Part shown: positions 7,064 to 8,545 of the stretch, in pieces
Numbering within the stretch: position 1 is the first letter of the stretch
Layout: each line of letters opens with the position of its first letter
Assembly: GCA_020425835.1 (NCBI GenBank)
Contig: JAGQRC010000107.1
Span: 1 to 8,545, forward strand
Reading direction: 5' to 3'
Length of the DNA: 8,545 nt
Origin: Planctomycetota bacterium
Lineage (GTDB): Bacteria > Planctomycetota > UBA8108 > UBA1146 > JAJFFE01
Position numbers and translations under genes: made by a program
The notes under the pieces: model-generated
What the model was told of the DNA's origin: nothing
What the model saw: only the letters and a program-made list of their open reading frames with translations
The model's database searches: none

Positions 7064-7071
7064 GGAGGAGG
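7064..7071 (+). promoter_or_regulatory. Strong ribosome-binding site supporting a TTG start
   Basis: GGAGGAGG lies five bases before TTG at 7077. It is the best Shine-Dalgarno sequence in the window. Starting at 7077 puts a compact lipoprotein signal peptide right at the N-terminus. The longer in-frame reading from 6984 adds 31 residues that would precede and spoil the signal. Confidence 0.75.
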
Positions 7072-7076
7072 ACTCC

Positions 7077-8255
7077 TTGTCCAGTGCCCTGTCGTCGCGT
7101 CGATGTCTGAGGTTCGGGTTCATCGTCATCGTCGGATTGGCGTCGGCGTGCGGGGGCGGCGGAGGTGGGGGTGGTGCGGGGGTGCCCGCACCTTCGACCG
7201 ATGTGGATCCGGGCTACGACTTCGGTCGAAACCGAGACGTGACGACGGGCGACGTCCTTCCCGTCCTCGCCGAGACCGGTTCGGGGTTCGATGCGAACGA
7301 AGTCGACAGCCCGGCCATCGCCGATGACGCGACTCGTCCAGCGGGGGATCGGCATCTGCTCTACTACGAGGCGAGCGATGCCTCCGGCAACTCGACCATC
7401 GGCGTCGTCAGCTCGGATGAGGAGGACTTCGCGACGCTGACGATCAGCGGGGTCCAGGTCGTTCCACTCGGAGGTGTGGGGAGCGGGTACGACTTCGGTG
7501 CGACCGATCCCTCCGTCGTGGTGGACACCTCGGTTCCGTTCGGCACCGTTGGACGCTACCGCATGTGGTTCGAGGGGCGCAGCGGCACGGGTGGCATCGT
7601 GAGCCAGATCGTCACGGCCTCGTCCGGCGATGGCGTCACCTGGTCCGGTTTCACCCTCTGTAGCGGTCTCGTCGCGAACTTCGCCGCGACGCGGGTCGCC
7701 GATCCCTGCGTCGTGCGTGACGGAGCGACCTTTCGGATGTGGTTCGAGGGCATCGACGGATCGTCGAGCGTGATCGGGTATGCGGAGTCCGCCGATGGAT
7801 TCGCATGGACCGTCCGCGATGCCGCCGGAACGACGGGAGCGACGGCGGACCCCGTGTTCATCGAGGGTTCGGCCGGATCGTTCGACGCGGCGGGGGTCCA
7901 CGCTCCGGCGGTCGTGCGCGACCCGTCGGTCACCCCGGGATCGCCCGGGGCGTGGCTCCTCTTCTACGAGGCGAGCGACACTCTCGCGGCGACCGAGAAC
8001 ACGCTCGGAGTTGCGTCGAGCTCGGATGGACTCACCTGGTCCGATCCGACGCTGCCGGTTCTGCGTCCCAGCTCCGACTCGATCGTTCCGCTTCCGTTCG
8101 ACAGCGGAGACCTGGAGCACCCGAGCGTGCGAATCGACCCCGGGGTCCCCGTCTCGGAGCAGGGCTTCATTCTGTTGTACTACACCGGAGACGGAGAGAA
8201 CGGCGTCACTCCGAACCGCATCGGCCTCGCTCGCGGAGCACTGGTCATCCCCTGA
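7077..8255 (+). CDS. Lipoprotein with five-bladed glycosidase-like beta-propeller
   Basis: The product is 392 residues from TTG at 7077. The signal peptide (SSRRCLRFGFIVIVGLASAC) gives a relaxed lipobox, ASAC, with Cys25 lipidated, followed by eight glycines as a flexible tether. The remainder has five repeats, each opening with an x-P-A/S/C-V/I motif: SPAIADD (78), DPSVVVD (144), DPCVVRD (209), APAVVRD (276) and HPSVRID (348). Each is followed by an aromatic strand: LLYYEA (94), YRMWFEG (161), FRMWFEG (219), WLLFYEA (293) and FILLYYTG (364). Three blades continue with S-x-DG-x-x-W. This matches the five-bladed fold of GH43/GH32/GH117-type glycosidases and related sugar-binding proteins. I cannot identify a catalytic acid triad, so hydrolase activity is not claimed. 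It is probably a membrane-anchored carbohydrate-binding or carbohydrate-processing protein. Blades 1 and 4 (YEASD) and blades 2 and 3 (RMWFEG) are most alike. Confidence 0.85.
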   Translation: MSSALSSRRCLRFGFIVIVGLASACGGGGGGGGAGVPAPSTDVDPGYDFGRNRDVTTGDVLPVLAETGSGFDANEVDSPAIADDATRPAGDRHLLYYEASDASGNSTIGVVSSDEEDFATLTISGVQVVPLGGVGSGYDFGATDPSVVVDTSVPFGTVGRYRMWFEGRSGTGGIVSQIVTASSGDGVTWSGFTLCSGLVANFAATRVADPCVVRDGATFRMWFEGIDGSSSVIGYAESADGFAWTVRDAAGTTGATADPVFIEGSAGSFDAAGVHAPAVVRDPSVTPGSPGAWLLFYEASDTLAATENTLGVASSSDGLTWSDPTLPVLRPSSDSIVPLPFDSGDLEHPSVRIDPGVPVSEQGFILLYYTGDGENGVTPNRIGLARGALVIP

Positions 8256-8292
8256 ACGGTCCACCCGCGGTGCGACGACACACGCCGGCGGC

Positions 8293-8314
8293 CGGGTCTC
8301 GACCCGCGGGTTTT
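8293..8314 (+). terminator. Candidate terminator of the propeller lipoprotein gene
   Basis: CGGGT (8293-8297) and ACCCG (8302-8306) form a 5-bp GC-rich stem with a CTCG loop. CGGG and then TTTT (8311-8314) follow, 38 bp after the stop codon. The stem is short and the T-run is only four bases, so intrinsic termination is possible rather than certain. Confidence 0.35.
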
Positions 8315-8336
8315 CGACAGGAATCTGTTTCCGTCG
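8315..8336 (+). repeat. Hairpin with a bulged A
   Basis: CGAC (8315-8318) pairs with GTCG (8333-8336) and GGAA (8320-8323) with TTCC (8329-8332). That makes an 8-bp stem with a single bulged A8319 and a 5-nt loop. It directly follows the candidate terminator and may form part of the same transcript end. Confidence 0.3.
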
Positions 8337-8389
8337 GTCTGCTCGGTCGGTTGCGGGCATTCCTCCCGCCGTGGATCGTCGCGCGAGGC

Positions 8390-8418
8390 TTACCCGCCGA
8401 CAACGGCTCGGTTACACT
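8390..8418 (+). promoter_or_regulatory. Candidate promoter for the gene starting at 8515
   Basis: TTACCC (8390-8395) and TACACT (8413-8418) are 17 bp apart. The -10 matches four of six and the -35 three of six sigma-70 positions. Transcription starting near 8425 would give a leader of about 90 nt. The other bases between 8256 and 8514 show nothing beyond the two hairpins listed. Confidence 0.3.
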
Positions 8419-8497
8419 GCGCCGCCCCGCGGCACTTCTGTGTCCACACAAGAGCGACCGCGGGATCCACGTCGATTTCTTCGCATCATCTCCAGGC

Positions 8498-8504
8498 GGA
8501 AGGA
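8498..8504 (+). promoter_or_regulatory. Ribosome-binding site of the truncated 3' gene
   Basis: GGAAGGA is ten bases upstream of ATG at 8515. The spacing is slightly long but usable, and it supports a real gene start at the window edge. Confidence 0.5.
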
Positions 8505-8514
8505 CGATCTCGGA

Positions 8515-8545
8515 ATGATTCGAGTAGAGGTGTTCGGGAGCCGAT
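8515..8545 (+). CDS. Start of an unidentified gene (3'-truncated)
   Basis: Ten codons are visible, MIRVEVFGSR, running off the window. The call rests on the ATG, the purine-rich GGAAGGA site upstream and a candidate promoter about 100 bases upstream. The beta-strand-like start with no signal peptide suggests a cytoplasmic protein. No family can be named from ten residues. Confidence 0.5.
   Translation, partial: MIRVEVFGSR

Larger units (their letters stand above)
6562..7076. other. 515-bp gap with no convincing gene; several hairpins
   Basis: Open frames exist on both strands here, but none has a ribosome-binding site with a recognisable protein, and their composition (Arg/Ser/Pro-rich) is that of non-coding frames in GC-rich DNA. 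The first two thirds hold several inverted repeats, listed separately. The last 200 bases before the ribosome-binding site at 7064 should contain the promoter of the next gene, but I cannot pick out a convincing -35/-10 pair. A decayed gene or a structured RNA is possible. Confidence 0.55.

Noticed and set aside
6676..7110. Possible small protein gene or decayed gene in the gap after tex
   Set aside because: No ribosome-binding site, no recognisable family and no consistent codon bias in any frame; kept only as a possibility in the gap description.
6909..8360. Minus-strand open frame opposite the five-bladed lipoprotein
   Set aside because: Arg/Asp/Gly-rich low-information translation with no start signal; the plus-strand gene explains the region.
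1..8545. A defence, toxin-antitoxin or other multi-gene accessory system
   Set aside because: No nuclease, helicase, methylase, reverse transcriptase, toxin or antitoxin genes are seen. Tex has an RNase-H-like fold, but it is a conserved housekeeping protein.

Overview
The window is GC-rich DNA from a bacterium with large secreted and surface proteins. The best guess at lineage is Planctomycetota. The first two genes both end in a dockerin-like pair of EF-hand loops followed by a short cysteine tail ending GLGC...CP, a layout I associate with that phylum. The assignment is inference from protein style, not from a marker gene. No rRNA, tRNA, CRISPR array, transposase gene or phage gene is visible.

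Layout, left to right: (1) the 3' end of a secreted right-handed beta-helix protein with a C-terminal dockerin-like module (2-841, +); (2) a complete secreted seven-repeat FG-GAP (integrin-alpha-like) beta-propeller with the same C-terminal module (903-2915, +); (3) on the opposite strand and convergent, a lipoprotein with six TolB/PD40-type propeller repeats (2946-4124, -); (4) a 277-bp divergent intergenic region; (5) tex, the S1-domain RNA-binding transcription accessory protein (4402-6561, +); (6) a 515-bp stretch with no convincing gene but several hairpins, one of them strong (6562-7076); (7) a lipoprotein with five glycosidase-like propeller blades, which I start at a TTG preceded by a near-perfect ribosome-binding site (7077-8255, +); (8) a 259-bp intergenic region with a candidate terminator and promoter, followed by the first ten codons of another gene (8515-8545, +).

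Genes 1 and 2 are 61 bp apart on one strand, share the C-terminal module and are probably co-transcribed. Together with the two lipoproteins, four of the six genes encode exported proteins and three of those are beta-propellers. tex is a housekeeping gene with no evident link to them. I see no compelling multi-gene undescribed system. The items most worth a second look are the shared C-terminal dockerin/cysteine module, the hairpin-rich gap downstream of tex, and a perfect hairpin covering the ribosome-binding site and start codon of the PD40 lipoprotein.
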